From Flavobacterium chilense (lineage in GTDB: Bacteria; Bacteroidota; Bacteroidia; Flavobacteriales; Flavobacteriaceae): a stretch of DNA of 64,000 bases. Under the pieces are notes generated by a model. The model did no database searches, was not told where the DNA came from, and saw nothing but the letters and a program-made list of their open reading frames with translations. The stretch lies in the NCBI RefSeq assembly GCF_001602525.1, contig NZ_LSYT01000002.1, forward strand, positions 186,001 through 250,000, given 5' to 3'. Shown here one piece after another: positions 43,897 to 53,000 of the stretch (position 1 is the first letter of the stretch; each line of letters begins with the position of its first letter). A program made the position numbers and the translations under genes.

Positions 43897-44669
43897 TAAC
43901 GCATAAAAACATTTCGTTATTCTTTATCTTTCTATTGCTTTTACTGCTTCTTTTGAATCTCTATACAGCAATTAACCGGGTATGGTTTATCGCAATTGTT
44001 TTAATTTGGCTGGGAATAAATGCTTTTGGTTCTTCAAGAATTTCATCCAATTATCATATAAAAGCTTTCTGCAATAATCCGTTAGAAACAGAAAAAAAAA
44101 TTGCCCTTACTTTTGATGACGGACCAAGTGAATTTACTTTAGAGGTTTTGAAACTTCTAAAAAAATACAATGCCAGCGCTACTTTTTTTTGCATTGGCAA
44201 AAACATTGAAAGGCATCCTGAAATTATAAAACAAATTATTGCCAAAGGACATTTGGTCGGAAATCATTCCTACAGTCATTCGAAATTTTTTGATTTTTAT
44301 AATGCCGCAACCATAATCGGGGAAATTCAGAAAACAGATATACTTCTCGAAAAATATACCTCAAAAAAAATAAATTTCTTTCGTCCGCCTTACGGAGTTA
44401 CAACTCCATCGATTCGAAGAGCATTAAAAGTAACCGGTCATAACGTAATTGGCTGGAACATTCGATCGCTTGACGGAGGAACAAAAAATCAGGAATTAAT
44501 TTTCAATCGAATTATAAAACGTGTTTCTCCCGGCGGAATTGTACTTTTGCATGACACTGCAACACATTCTGTTTTAGTACTGGAACAGTTTTTGCAATTT
44601 TTGCAACAAAATAATTATAAAATAATTTCGACCGAAGAACTTTTGAATCTTAAAGCTTATGCAAACTAA
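43893..44669 (+). CDS. Polysaccharide deacetylase (NodB family)
   Basis: Two N-terminal hydrophobic segments (ISLFFIFLLLLLLLLNLYTA, VWFIAIVLIWLGINAFG) anchor it in the inner membrane. The NodB domain follows: TFDDGPSEF with the catalytic Asp pair, HLVGNHSYSH with two metal His, then RPPYG and VLLHDTA near the end. Relatives remove acetyl groups from carbohydrate chains. In this cluster a role on a cell-wall or glycolipid target, perhaps needed for pigment placement, is likely but not proven. It overlaps the previous gene (ATGA). Confidence 0.85.
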   Translation: MITHKNISLFFIFLLLLLLLLNLYTAINRVWFIAIVLIWLGINAFGSSRISSNYHIKAFCNNPLETEKKIALTFDDGPSEFTLEVLKLLKKYNASATFFCIGKNIERHPEIIKQIIAKGHLVGNHSYSHSKFFDFYNAATIIGEIQKTDILLEKYTSKKINFFRPPYGVTTPSIRRALKVTGHNVIGWNIRSLDGGTKNQELIFNRIIKRVSPGGIVLLHDTATHSVLVLEQFLQFLQQNNYKIISTEELLNLKAYAN

Positions 44670-45291
44670 AATATATCTATTTTTATTTTTAATCATCTCT
44701 GGTTTCAATTTATCTGCTCAGGAACAAAAAATGACCGATGCAGAAATTGCAGCTTTTAAGCAAGATGTAAATGTAGTCTCAAAAAAAATCAAAACGTTAA
44801 GTACAGATTTTGTTCAGTACAAACATTTAGACTTTTTGTCGAAAGATATTGAAACTTCAGGAAAAATGATTTTTAAAGAACCTGCTCTTCTGCAATGGCA
44901 ATATAAAAAACCATACAACTACAGTATTGTTTTTAAAAACGGGAAAATCCTGATTAACGACGAAGGTAAAAAAAGTGCCGTTGATATTGGCAATAGTAAA
45001 ATCTTTGCACGAATCAACAAATTAATTGTGGGAAGCGTAAGCGGAAATATGTTTGATGATAAAGAATTTACAATTTCGTACTTTAAATTAAAAGGTCAGA
45101 ACCTGGCAAAGTTTATCCCAAAAGATGCAACATTAAAAAAATACATCAAGCAGATTGAACTGACTTTTGATAAAGACGAAGCAACAGTCGTTCAGGTAAA
45201 ATTATTAGAATCCTCTGAAGATTATACCCGAATTGTACTTAAAAATAAAGTGATCAATGCAAAAATCGACGATTCAGTTTTTACTAATTAA
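44659..45291 (+). CDS. LolA-like outer-membrane lipoprotein carrier
   Basis: A signal peptide (IYLFLFLIISGFNLSAQ) and a LolA-like fold of about 190 residues: LSTDFVQYKHLDFLSKDIE, SGKMIFKEPALLQWQYKKPY, FAR and a DKDEATVVQVKL strand. LolA proteins ferry hydrophobic molecules across the periplasm. Here the cargo could be the pigment rather than a lipoprotein. Its gene overlaps those before and after it, so the three are translationally coupled. It is distinct from housekeeping lolA, which should be elsewhere. Confidence 0.88.
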   Translation: MQTKIYLFLFLIISGFNLSAQEQKMTDAEIAAFKQDVNVVSKKIKTLSTDFVQYKHLDFLSKDIETSGKMIFKEPALLQWQYKKPYNYSIVFKNGKILINDEGKKSAVDIGNSKIFARINKLIVGSVSGNMFDDKEFTISYFKLKGQNLAKFIPKDATLKKYIKQIELTFDKDEATVVQVKLLESSEDYTRIVLKNKVINAKIDDSVFTN

Positions 45292-45892
45292 TTGCATTCT
45301 GGCAATTGTTCTGGTTTCTTGTGGCTCAGTCACAAAAAATTATACTCCAAAAAAATTAGACAAAACGTCTTATGAAGTTTCCTATTTTTCAGATTCAAAA
45401 ACAGACTATGTTTATAAAACAAACATAACGGTTTACGGAAATGAACTGAGTGGAATTTTCATTGCCAAAAAAATAAACGATACCATACATCGCATTGTTT
45501 TTACTACTGAGTTTGGTAACAAATTAATGGATTTTGAAATTTCTGATAACAGTTTCAAAGTCAACTCGATTGTATCTGAGTTAGACCGAAAAATCCTGAT
45601 CAATACCTTAAAAGAGGATTTTCGTTTACTACTTAAAAAAGATTATCTGATTCAGGAGCAGTTTGAAGATGAAACCTATAATATCTATAAATCTAAAGAC
45701 GGAAAAAGAGATAACTATCTTTTTGTCTCCAAAAAAGATAACAGATTAGAAAAAGTCGTTCATTCTTCTAAAACAAAAGAAAAATTTACACTGACATTTA
45801 GTTCAGAAAACAATATTTTTGCCGAGAAGATTGAAATCCTCCATCAGAATATTAAGTTGAAAATTGAGTTAAATTATTTTAAATCAGAATAA
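45257..45892 (+). CDS. Envelope lipoprotein of the pigment cluster
   Basis: The signal QFLLINCILAIVLVSCGS has a clear lipobox (LVSC), so the protein is lipid-anchored in the envelope. The mature part is beta-rich, with DYVYKTNITVYGNELSG and HRIVFTTEFGNKL repeated motifs and a KFTLTFSSENNIFAEKIEIL end. It starts 34 bases inside the end of the LolA gene. It may act like LolB, receiving the cargo from the LolA-like protein at the outer membrane. No named family was recognised. Confidence 0.75.
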   Translation: MQKSTIQFLLINCILAIVLVSCGSVTKNYTPKKLDKTSYEVSYFSDSKTDYVYKTNITVYGNELSGIFIAKKINDTIHRIVFTTEFGNKLMDFEISDNSFKVNSIVSELDRKILINTLKEDFRLLLKKDYLIQEQFEDETYNIYKSKDGKRDNYLFVSKKDNRLEKVVHSSKTKEKFTLTFSSENNIFAEKIEILHQNIKLKIELNYFKSE

Positions 45893-45928
45893 AATTTAAA
45901 CTAACCATAAAATTAAACTAATCCCAAG

Positions 45929-46561
45929 ATGAAAAAAATAACCGTAATTGCCCTTGTTTTATTTATTGGAATCACATCATTAAAAGCACAAGTAAAAGTT
46001 AGTCCGGGATTTCGCGGAGGCTTAAACATATCTGATTTAACCAATATGCCAGGAAATACCAGTGCGAAATCTGATTTTTATGTTGGTGCTTTAGTCGCTA
46101 TAAAATTCAATAAATATTTTACACTACAGCCAGAATTAAATTATTCAAGACAAGGTTCTGATGTTCGTTTATCTTATCTGGATTTTGAAAATGTAAATTC
46201 TTATCCCAGAAATAAAAAAGCTGAAATAAACTATATTACACTTGGAGCTGTAGGGAAGTTTCATTTTAAAGGAAGTGGTTTTCATGTATTAGCCGGACCA
46301 TCTGTTGACTTTAAAACAGATGATAATTTTGACAAATTTGGTACAGATCCGGTTGGAGTTGACTTCGCTATTGTTGGCGGACTAGGATATACACTCCCAA
46401 ATGGTTTGACTTTTGAGGCACGTTATAAACAAGGTGTAATTGATATTTATGGATACGATGGAATTAACTATAATAACAACAATAATGATTATTACTATAA
46501 TGATCTTATCTTAAATCAGGTTTTTCAAATTGGTATTAGTTACACTTTTAAAACAAAATAA
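45929..46561 (+). CDS. Outer-membrane beta-barrel protein 1
   Basis: A signal peptide (ITVIALVLFIGITSLKAQ) is followed by an eight-strand-like porin-family barrel: SPGFRGGLNISDLT, YFTLQPELNYSRQGSD, GAVGKFHFKGSGF and a terminal QVFQIGISYTF, the aromatic-ended C-terminal strand that directs barrel assembly. It is the first of three tandem paralogues with the same organisation, and its stop overlaps the next start by one base (TAATG at 46559-46563). Confidence 0.85.
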   Translation: MKKITVIALVLFIGITSLKAQVKVSPGFRGGLNISDLTNMPGNTSAKSDFYVGALVAIKFNKYFTLQPELNYSRQGSDVRLSYLDFENVNSYPRNKKAEINYITLGAVGKFHFKGSGFHVLAGPSVDFKTDDNFDKFGTDPVGVDFAIVGGLGYTLPNGLTFEARYKQGVIDIYGYDGINYNNNNNDYYYNDLILNQVFQIGISYTFKTK

Positions 46562-47178
46562 TGCATACTAAAAAATCAACCCTTGTTCTATTTGTTTTTT
46601 TCGTCCTTGCAAATCTTCAGGCTCAGGTAAATTTTAAACCGGGTTTGAGAGGAGGATTATCTTTATCGACTATTTCAGAAATGCATGCTAATTACAGGCC
46701 TGATTTTTATTTTGGTGGTTTTGGAGAAATCAATCTAACGAAAAAATATGCACTTCAGCCTGAAATAACTTATACCAAACAAGGATCTAATAATGTCGCA
46801 AGAAATTTTACAGATCCTAATACGAATACTGAAAGAGTAGAACATCTGGATTTAAAGCTGGATTATTTATCTCTTTCTCTTATCAACAAATTTACATTCG
46901 GACAAGGATTTCAGGTAATGTTCGGGCCTTCTTTAGATGTTCTTTTAAATGATAATTTAGTGCGTAGAAAAACTTATAATGATTTAGCTTTTAACGTAGG
47001 TCTTGGTTATCGTATGCCATCTGGTTTTGCTTTTGAAGCGCGATTTAAAAAAGGTTTCTTAGATGTTCTCGACAGCGATTACTATCATAACGATACTAAT
47101 GGTCATTACCTTTTTGGTGATTACAATACGAATATCAATTTTCAAATAGGCGTTTCTTATTCTTTTAACGTAAAATAA
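46561..47178 (+). CDS. Outer-membrane beta-barrel protein 2
   Basis: The second tandem paralogue, 205 residues: signal STLVLFVFFVLANLQAQ, PGLRGGLSLSTIS, KYALQPEITYTKQGSN and terminal INFQIGVSYSF. It differs from the first in its loops (LNDNLVRRKTYNDLAF), which suggests that the three copies have taken different substrates or partners. Confidence 0.85.
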   Translation: MHTKKSTLVLFVFFVLANLQAQVNFKPGLRGGLSLSTISEMHANYRPDFYFGGFGEINLTKKYALQPEITYTKQGSNNVARNFTDPNTNTERVEHLDLKLDYLSLSLINKFTFGQGFQVMFGPSLDVLLNDNLVRRKTYNDLAFNVGLGYRMPSGFAFEARFKKGFLDVLDSDYYHNDTNGHYLFGDYNTNINFQIGVSYSFNVK

Positions 47179-47181
47179 AAC

Positions 47182-47826
47182 ATGAATATTAAAAATTTAG
47201 CAATTGTTACATTTGTCTTTTTTGCATTTACAAAAATTCAGTCTCAGGTAACCTTTAGACCCGGAATTCAGGCCGGAGTTAATATATCTAAACTAACAGC
47301 AACTGATTTGGATAGTAAAACAGACTTTTATATCGGTGCTTTCGGAGCCCTAAAACTTGGCAGGGTTTATACATTACAGCCTGAATTAACATATTCAAGA
47401 CAAGGAGGAAAAGGTACAGCAAATATGGGAACTACGAGTACTTATAATCCGGCAACAAACTCATATATTACTACTTATGATAGCGGAACAGTAGATGCTT
47501 CATTACAATATATTTCAGCACTTACTATAAATAAGTTTAATTTTACAGAAAGCTTTTACGCATTAGCCGGTCCTTTTGCTGATATCCTGATTGCTGACGA
47601 TATTAAAGTAAATCCTAAAACAAAAGAACACAGTTTTAATAAAGGGGATGATATTGATTTAGGGATAATTGCAGGATTAGGATACAGCCTGAAAAACGGT
47701 ATTGCATTTGAAGCAAGAGTAAAAAAAGGATTTACTAATGCTTTTACAAATTATTATGATGAAAGCAGCGACAGCAATAACCTGGTGTTTCAATTTGGTG
47801 CAACATATACATTTGGAAAAAAATAA
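47182..47826 (+). CDS. Outer-membrane beta-barrel protein 3
   Basis: The third tandem paralogue, 214 residues: signal IVTFVFFAFTKIQSQ, PGIQAGVNISKLTA, YTLQPELTYSRQGGKG and terminal LVFQFGATYTF. It lies 3 bases after the second copy and 3 bases before a hotdog dehydratase gene, so the barrel genes are part of the pigment transcript. Confidence 0.85.
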   Translation: MNIKNLAIVTFVFFAFTKIQSQVTFRPGIQAGVNISKLTATDLDSKTDFYIGAFGALKLGRVYTLQPELTYSRQGGKGTANMGTTSTYNPATNSYITTYDSGTVDASLQYISALTINKFNFTESFYALAGPFADILIADDIKVNPKTKEHSFNKGDDIDLGIIAGLGYSLKNGIAFEARVKKGFTNAFTNYYDESSDSNNLVFQFGATYTFGKK

Positions 47827-47829
47827 ATT

Positions 47830-48201
47830 ATGGTTTTAAAAGACTTTTACAAAGTACTTTCTGAAGAAAAAACAGGAGATGCTAAATATAATATTCGTAT
47901 ATTAGTTAATGCCAAACATGAGGTTTTTAACGGTCATTTCCCAGGAAACCCAATTATGCCGGGCGTTTGCATGATTCAGATTATTAAAGAACTTACAGAA
48001 TCTATCACAAAAAGTTCGTTAATGATACAAACTCTGACTAATGTAAAATTTATGGCATTAATAAATCCGGAAATAAATCCGGAATTGCGTCTGGAGCTTG
48101 ACGTTACAACCACAGAAGATGATTTGGTAAAGGTGAAAAACACCACATATTTTAACGACACCGTTGCTTTAAAATTAAGTAACGTGTATAAAAAACTATA
48201 A
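47830..48201 (+). CDS. Hotdog-fold 3-hydroxyacyl-ACP dehydratase 3
   Basis: A short FabZ/FabA-like protein with FNGHFPGNPIMPGVCMIQII, in which the His of GHFPG and the PIMPGV loop are typical. 123 residues is compact for the family. It lacks a clear second half of the central helix as found in FabZ. It is the only dehydratase of the three with this canonical His motif and may be the main catalytic one. It lies 2 bases before the next gene. Confidence 0.85.
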   Translation: MVLKDFYKVLSEEKTGDAKYNIRILVNAKHEVFNGHFPGNPIMPGVCMIQIIKELTESITKSSLMIQTLTNVKFMALINPEINPELRLELDVTTTEDDLVKVKNTTYFNDTVALKLSNVYKKL

Positions 48202-48203
48202 CT

Positions 48204-48689
48204 ATGAAATTACTATTATCATTACTATTATGGATAAACTTTGCCAACACACCCGATTTGGCCTCTATCCGAAAAATCTATCCTGATGTTGCAAAATCTG
48301 AAGCAAATGCTAAAGAATTTACAGAGAAACTTTCCGGAATTTCAAACAACGATGAAAAAATTTTAGTGGCTTACAAAGCGGCTTCGATTTTGGTTGATTC
48401 TAAATTTGAAAGTCTGATTGGAAGTAAAATTTCACGTTTTAAAGAAGGTGCAAAACTCCTGGAAGCTACTCTAAAAAGCGATCCTAACAACATCGAAATC
48501 AGAATGATTCGTTTGAGTATTCAGGAAGATGTTCCCGGAATTACAGGTTATAAAAAAAATATTAAAGAAGATAAAAAATTCATCACAACGCATTATGCAG
48601 AGCAAACTGCGCCTTTGAAAGAATATCTAAAAGACTTTGTCTTACAATCAAAAAGTTTCTCTGAAAAAGAGAGGCAGTTTGTGAAGTAA
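48204..48689 (+). CDS. Exported hypothetical protein
   Basis: 161 residues starting with a short signal (LLLSLLLWINFANT). The rest is helical with many Lys and Glu (SIRKIYPDVAKSEANAKEFT, ILVAYKAASILVDSKFESLI) and reads KLLEATLKSDPNNIEIRMI, a TPR-like pattern. No named family was recognised. It is encoded inside the pigment operon between a dehydratase and a glycosyltransferase and could be a periplasmic adaptor. Confidence 0.7.
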   Translation: MKLLLSLLLWINFANTPDLASIRKIYPDVAKSEANAKEFTEKLSGISNNDEKILVAYKAASILVDSKFESLIGSKISRFKEGAKLLEATLKSDPNNIEIRMIRLSIQEDVPGITGYKKNIKEDKKFITTHYAEQTAPLKEYLKDFVLQSKSFSEKERQFVK

Positions 48690-48707
48690 GCCCACGAAAA
48701 ACATTCC

Positions 48708-49889
48708 ATGAAACCTATTTTATCAAAGCAGGATTTGTTTAATTCAACTTCTTTTTGCGTTATTGTTCCCACTTACAATAACCACAAAACATTGAAAAAA
48801 GTGTTGGATTCTATTTTAGATTTCACTCAAAATGTCATTATCGTAAACGATGGTTCGACAGATACAACCAACGAAATTTTAAAACAATATTCGGAGCTTA
48901 CTCAAATTCACCATCCTAAGAATTTAGGAAAAGGAAGAGCGCTCCGAAATGGTTTTAGAAAAGCAATCGAAATGAATTTTGAATATGCCATCACGATCGA
49001 TTCTGATGGACAGCATTTTGCTTCTGATATTCCAAATTTTATTCAGGAAATTCAAAACGAACCCAATTCTTTATTGATTGGAAGCCGAAACATGACACAG
49101 GAAAATGTGCCAAAGAAAAGTAGTTTTGGAAACAAATTTTCGAATTTCTGGTTTAAGTTTGAAACCGGAATTGTACTCGAAGATACACAGTCCGGTTTTA
49201 GATCATATCCGTTACGATTGATTCCCAAACAATTTTATACCAATAAATTTGAGTTTGAAATCGAAGTTATTGTACGATCTGCCTGGAAAGGAATTGTGGT
49301 AAAAAATATTCCAATTCAGATTTTGTATGATCCCGCAGAACGTGTTTCGCATTTTCGTCCTTTCAAGGATTTTACCCGAATCAGTATTTTAAATACCGTT
49401 TTGGTCATCAACGCTTTGTTGTATATCAAACCGCGTGATTTTTTTAGAAGAGCAAAAAAAAAAGGCTTTAAAAAATTCTTTCTTGAAGATATTTTAGAAA
49501 GTTCAGACTCTAATTTTAAAAAATCAGCTGCAATTGCATTGGGTATTTTTATTGGAATCTCACCTTTTTGGGGATTTCAAACTGTTTTGCTTTTTACTTT
49601 TGCCGCCTTATTCAGGCTCAATAAAGTCATTGCTTATCTGGCTTCAAATGTGAGTTTTCCGCCTTTTATCCCTTTTGTTATCTACGGTTCTCTAAAAATG
49701 GGAAGCTTTTTTGTATCCAATGATGCGCCCCTAATTTTAGATAGTTCTGTTACCCTTGATGATATTCAAAAAAATGCTACACAATATATCGTCGGAAGTC
49801 TTATTTTAGCATCCGTTTTAGCACTATCAGTTGGTCTGTTAAGTTATTTACTTTTAACCGCTTTTAGCCAGAAGAAAAAATTACAGTAA
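48708..49889 (+). CDS. Glycosyltransferase family 2 fused to DUF2062
   Basis: The N-terminal 240 residues are a GT2 domain: FCVIVPTYNNHKTLKKVLD, a NDGSTD nucleotide-sugar motif, ITIDSDGQH with the metal DxD, and a SGFRSYPL block. The C-terminal 130 residues form DUF2062 with three or four membrane helices (IALGIFIGISPFWGFQTVLL, VSFPPFIPFVIYG). Related two-domain proteins attach sugars to lipid carriers. Here it might glycosylate a membrane-bound intermediate or the pigment's anchor. It ends the cluster's tight run of genes; a 162-base gap with inverted repeats follows. Confidence 0.88.
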   Translation: MKPILSKQDLFNSTSFCVIVPTYNNHKTLKKVLDSILDFTQNVIIVNDGSTDTTNEILKQYSELTQIHHPKNLGKGRALRNGFRKAIEMNFEYAITIDSDGQHFASDIPNFIQEIQNEPNSLLIGSRNMTQENVPKKSSFGNKFSNFWFKFETGIVLEDTQSGFRSYPLRLIPKQFYTNKFEFEIEVIVRSAWKGIVVKNIPIQILYDPAERVSHFRPFKDFTRISILNTVLVINALLYIKPRDFFRRAKKKGFKKFFLEDILESSDSNFKKSAAIALGIFIGISPFWGFQTVLLFTFAALFRLNKVIAYLASNVSFPPFIPFVIYGSLKMGSFFVSNDAPLILDSSVTLDDIQKNATQYIVGSLILASVLALSVGLLSYLLLTAFSQKKKLQ

Positions 49890-49905
49890 TTATAAAATGT
49901 TTTAC

Positions 49906-50028
49906 CACAGATTAAAAGAATTAAACAATTTTTTTTCGCCACAAATTTCGCGAATTGATTTGTGTTAATTTGTAAAATTCGTGGCGAACCAACACAGATT
50001 AGAATCAATTTAATCCTTTTAATCTGTG
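49906..50028. repeat. Nested inverted repeat before the exporter gene
   Basis: The outer arms 49906-49925 and 50009-50028 match at 19 of 20 positions. Inside them, TTCGCCAC (49935 onward) and GTGGCGAA form a second pair, so the region would fold into a long, two-part hairpin. It is followed within about 25 bases by the exporter start at 50052. It resembles flavobacterial dispersed repeats and may also limit read-through from the preceding operon. Confidence 0.65.
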
Positions 50029-50051
50029 ACTAAAAATAAAATAAAAAAATA

Positions 50052-53000
50052 ATGCATCACTATTTCTACGCCATTCATTTGTTTGTAAACCGACGAAAAG
50101 CTTTATCGGTTGTTTTGGCCATTTTGATGCTTTTGGCTTTTGGCTTTTTTGCTTCTCAACTTAAATTTGAAGAGGATATTACCAAACTTATCCCAACAAA
50201 TGACAAATCTGATGTTACGGCAAAAGTCCTCAAACAACTTAATTTTGCCGATAAAACTACTGTTATTTTCAAACTGGATAAAAACGGAAATGAAGACGAT
50301 TTGAAAGAAATGGCAACAGCCTTTTCAGACAGTGTTTCTAAATCCTGTAAACCTTATATAACCGGAATCCAGGGGAAAATCGACGAAGGAAACATTCAGG
50401 AAACCATTGATTTTGTTTATCATAATCTGCCTCTTTTTCTTGAAGATAAAGATTATGCTGCAATTCAAAACAAACTCCAAAAAGACAGTATTGCAGCAAC
50501 CGTTCAGGGAAACTACAAATCGATAATTTCTCCATCCGGGTTTATTACCAAAGATTTTATTTTACAGGATCCGCTTGGAATTTCTTTTATAGCCTTAAAA
50601 AAATTACAACAATTAAATATTGGTGACGACTTTACGCTTAGTAATGGTTTTGTGATGACCAAAGACAAAAAGAAATTATTGCTTTTTATCACTTCTGATA
50701 TTTCATCAAGCGAAACAGAAAAGAATACCATTTTTGTTGAAAAGCTAAAATCGATTCAGGAGCATTTAAATCAAAAATTCAAAAATAAAACTTCAATTAG
50801 TTATTTTGGTTCGGCCTTGATTGCTGTTGCCAATGCCAGTCAAATCAAAAGCGATATTATCTTAACGACAACAATCGCTATGATTACGCTCATGTTGATT
50901 TTGATATTATTCTATCGAAAAATACTCATTCCGTTAATCATCTTTCTTCCTACTGTTTTTGGTGCTTTTTTCGCTGTGGCCTTTTTATATTTTGTCAAAG
51001 AACAAATTTCCGCTATTTCACTCGGAATTGGCTCTATTCTTCTGGGAATCACAATCGATTACGCCATACACATTCTTACGCACCACAAACACAATAGCGA
51101 TATAAAAACGTTGTATAAAGACATTACAATGCCTGTTATCATGAGCAGCTCTACTACGGCCGTTGCTTTTTTATGTTTGCTTTTTGTAAAATCTGATGCA
51201 TTGAATGACCTGGGAATTTTTGCTGCTGTAATTGTTATGGCAACCGGAATTTTCTCGCTCCTGATCGTGCCGCATTTATATAAACCGAAAGAAGATAATT
51301 TTGAACATAAGAAAAATGCTATCGATAAACTGGCTCATTTCTCTTTTCATAACAATAAACTGCTGATTGGTTTTTGCGTTATCATTACAATTGTTTGCTG
51401 TTTTACATATAACAATGTTGGTTTTAATAATGATTTGTCGCAATTGAATTTTGTTCCAAAAGAAATTAAAGCTGCCGAAAAAGATCTGGAAGAAAGTACC
51501 AGCTTAACTTCGAAAACTATTTATGTTGCTTCGTACGGAAAAAGTATGGAAGAGGTTTTGCAGCACAACAGCAAACTTTTTACTGATTTAACAACAGCAA
51601 AACAAGCCAATAAAATATTAAACTTTAGTTCCGTTGGTGGCATTATGCTTTCTCAGGAAGCACAAAAAGAAAAAATCAACAAATGGAATTCGTTTTGGGA
51701 TACCCATAAAAAACAGCTTTTACAATCAGAATTAATTTCCGAAGGCTCAAAATTAGGATTTAAGCCTACAACCTATTCTGCTTTTTTTGATCATTTAAAT
51801 TCTACTTTCAAACCTGTTTCTGCAAACGATTATCTCAGGATTCAGGCTTTGCAATTGAAAGAATTCGTAACCGAAAAAAATGGCTTTTTCACGATTTCGA
51901 CTTTAGTAAAAGTTACACCAGAACAAAGAGATGCTTTTGTAAAATCGGCTTCCGCCAAAGACAACCTGATAGCCATTGATCGTCAGCAAATGAACGAAAC
52001 GTTTTTTAGTACTTTAAAAACTGATTTTAATTCACTTGTAAACTATTCTTTCATTGCAGTAATTCTAATCTTATTCTTCTTTTTCCGAAGAGTCGAATTG
52101 GTTATTGTAAGTTGTATTCCAATTGCTTTAACGGGAATTGTTACTGCCGGAATCATGGGAATCTTTGGTATTCAGATGAACATTTTCAGTATGATTGTCT
52201 GTACATTGATTTTTGGTCACGGTGTCGATTTTAGTATTTTCATGACCAGTGCACTTCAAAAAGAATATACTTCGGGCAAGAACGAAATCGCTATTTACAG
52301 AACTTCGATAATCCTGGCTGTTATCACAACTATATTGGGAATTGGCGCTATGATTTTTGCAAGTCATCCTGCATTGCGATCTATTTCATCTGTTTCTTTA
52401 ATTGGGGTTTTTGCAGCACTTATTATTACGTTTATTTTTTATCCAATTCTGTTTAAAATATTTATCTCGAATCGTTCCAAAAAAGGAAATCCGCCTTTTG
52501 TACTGCGTACTTTTATTCACGGTGTCATCTCGTTTACCTATTACGGACTTGGCGGAATCTTAATGTCACTTTTCTGCATTACAATCATGCCGATTCTTCC
52601 AATAAATGAAAAAACAAAAATGAGAAGATTTCGTTATTTCATTTCAAAATTCATGAAATCGGTATTGTACTCTAATCCGTTTATCCATAAAAAAGTCATT
52701 AATAAATACAACGAAACGTTCGAAAAACCGGCGATTATCATTGCCAATCATTCGTCATTTATTGATATTCTGGCTATGGGAATGCTGAGTCCAAAAATTA
52801 TCTTTTTGGTGAGCGACTGGGTTTACAACTCTCCTATTTTTGGCGGTACGGTTAGAAAAGCAGGTTTTTATCCTGTTTCTGAAGGAATTGAAGGCGGAGT
52901 TGAACATTTACGTCAAAAAGTAAAAGAAGGTTATTCGCTAATGATTTTTCCGGAAGGAACACGTTCAGAAAGCAATCAGATTAAACGTTTTCATAAAGGT

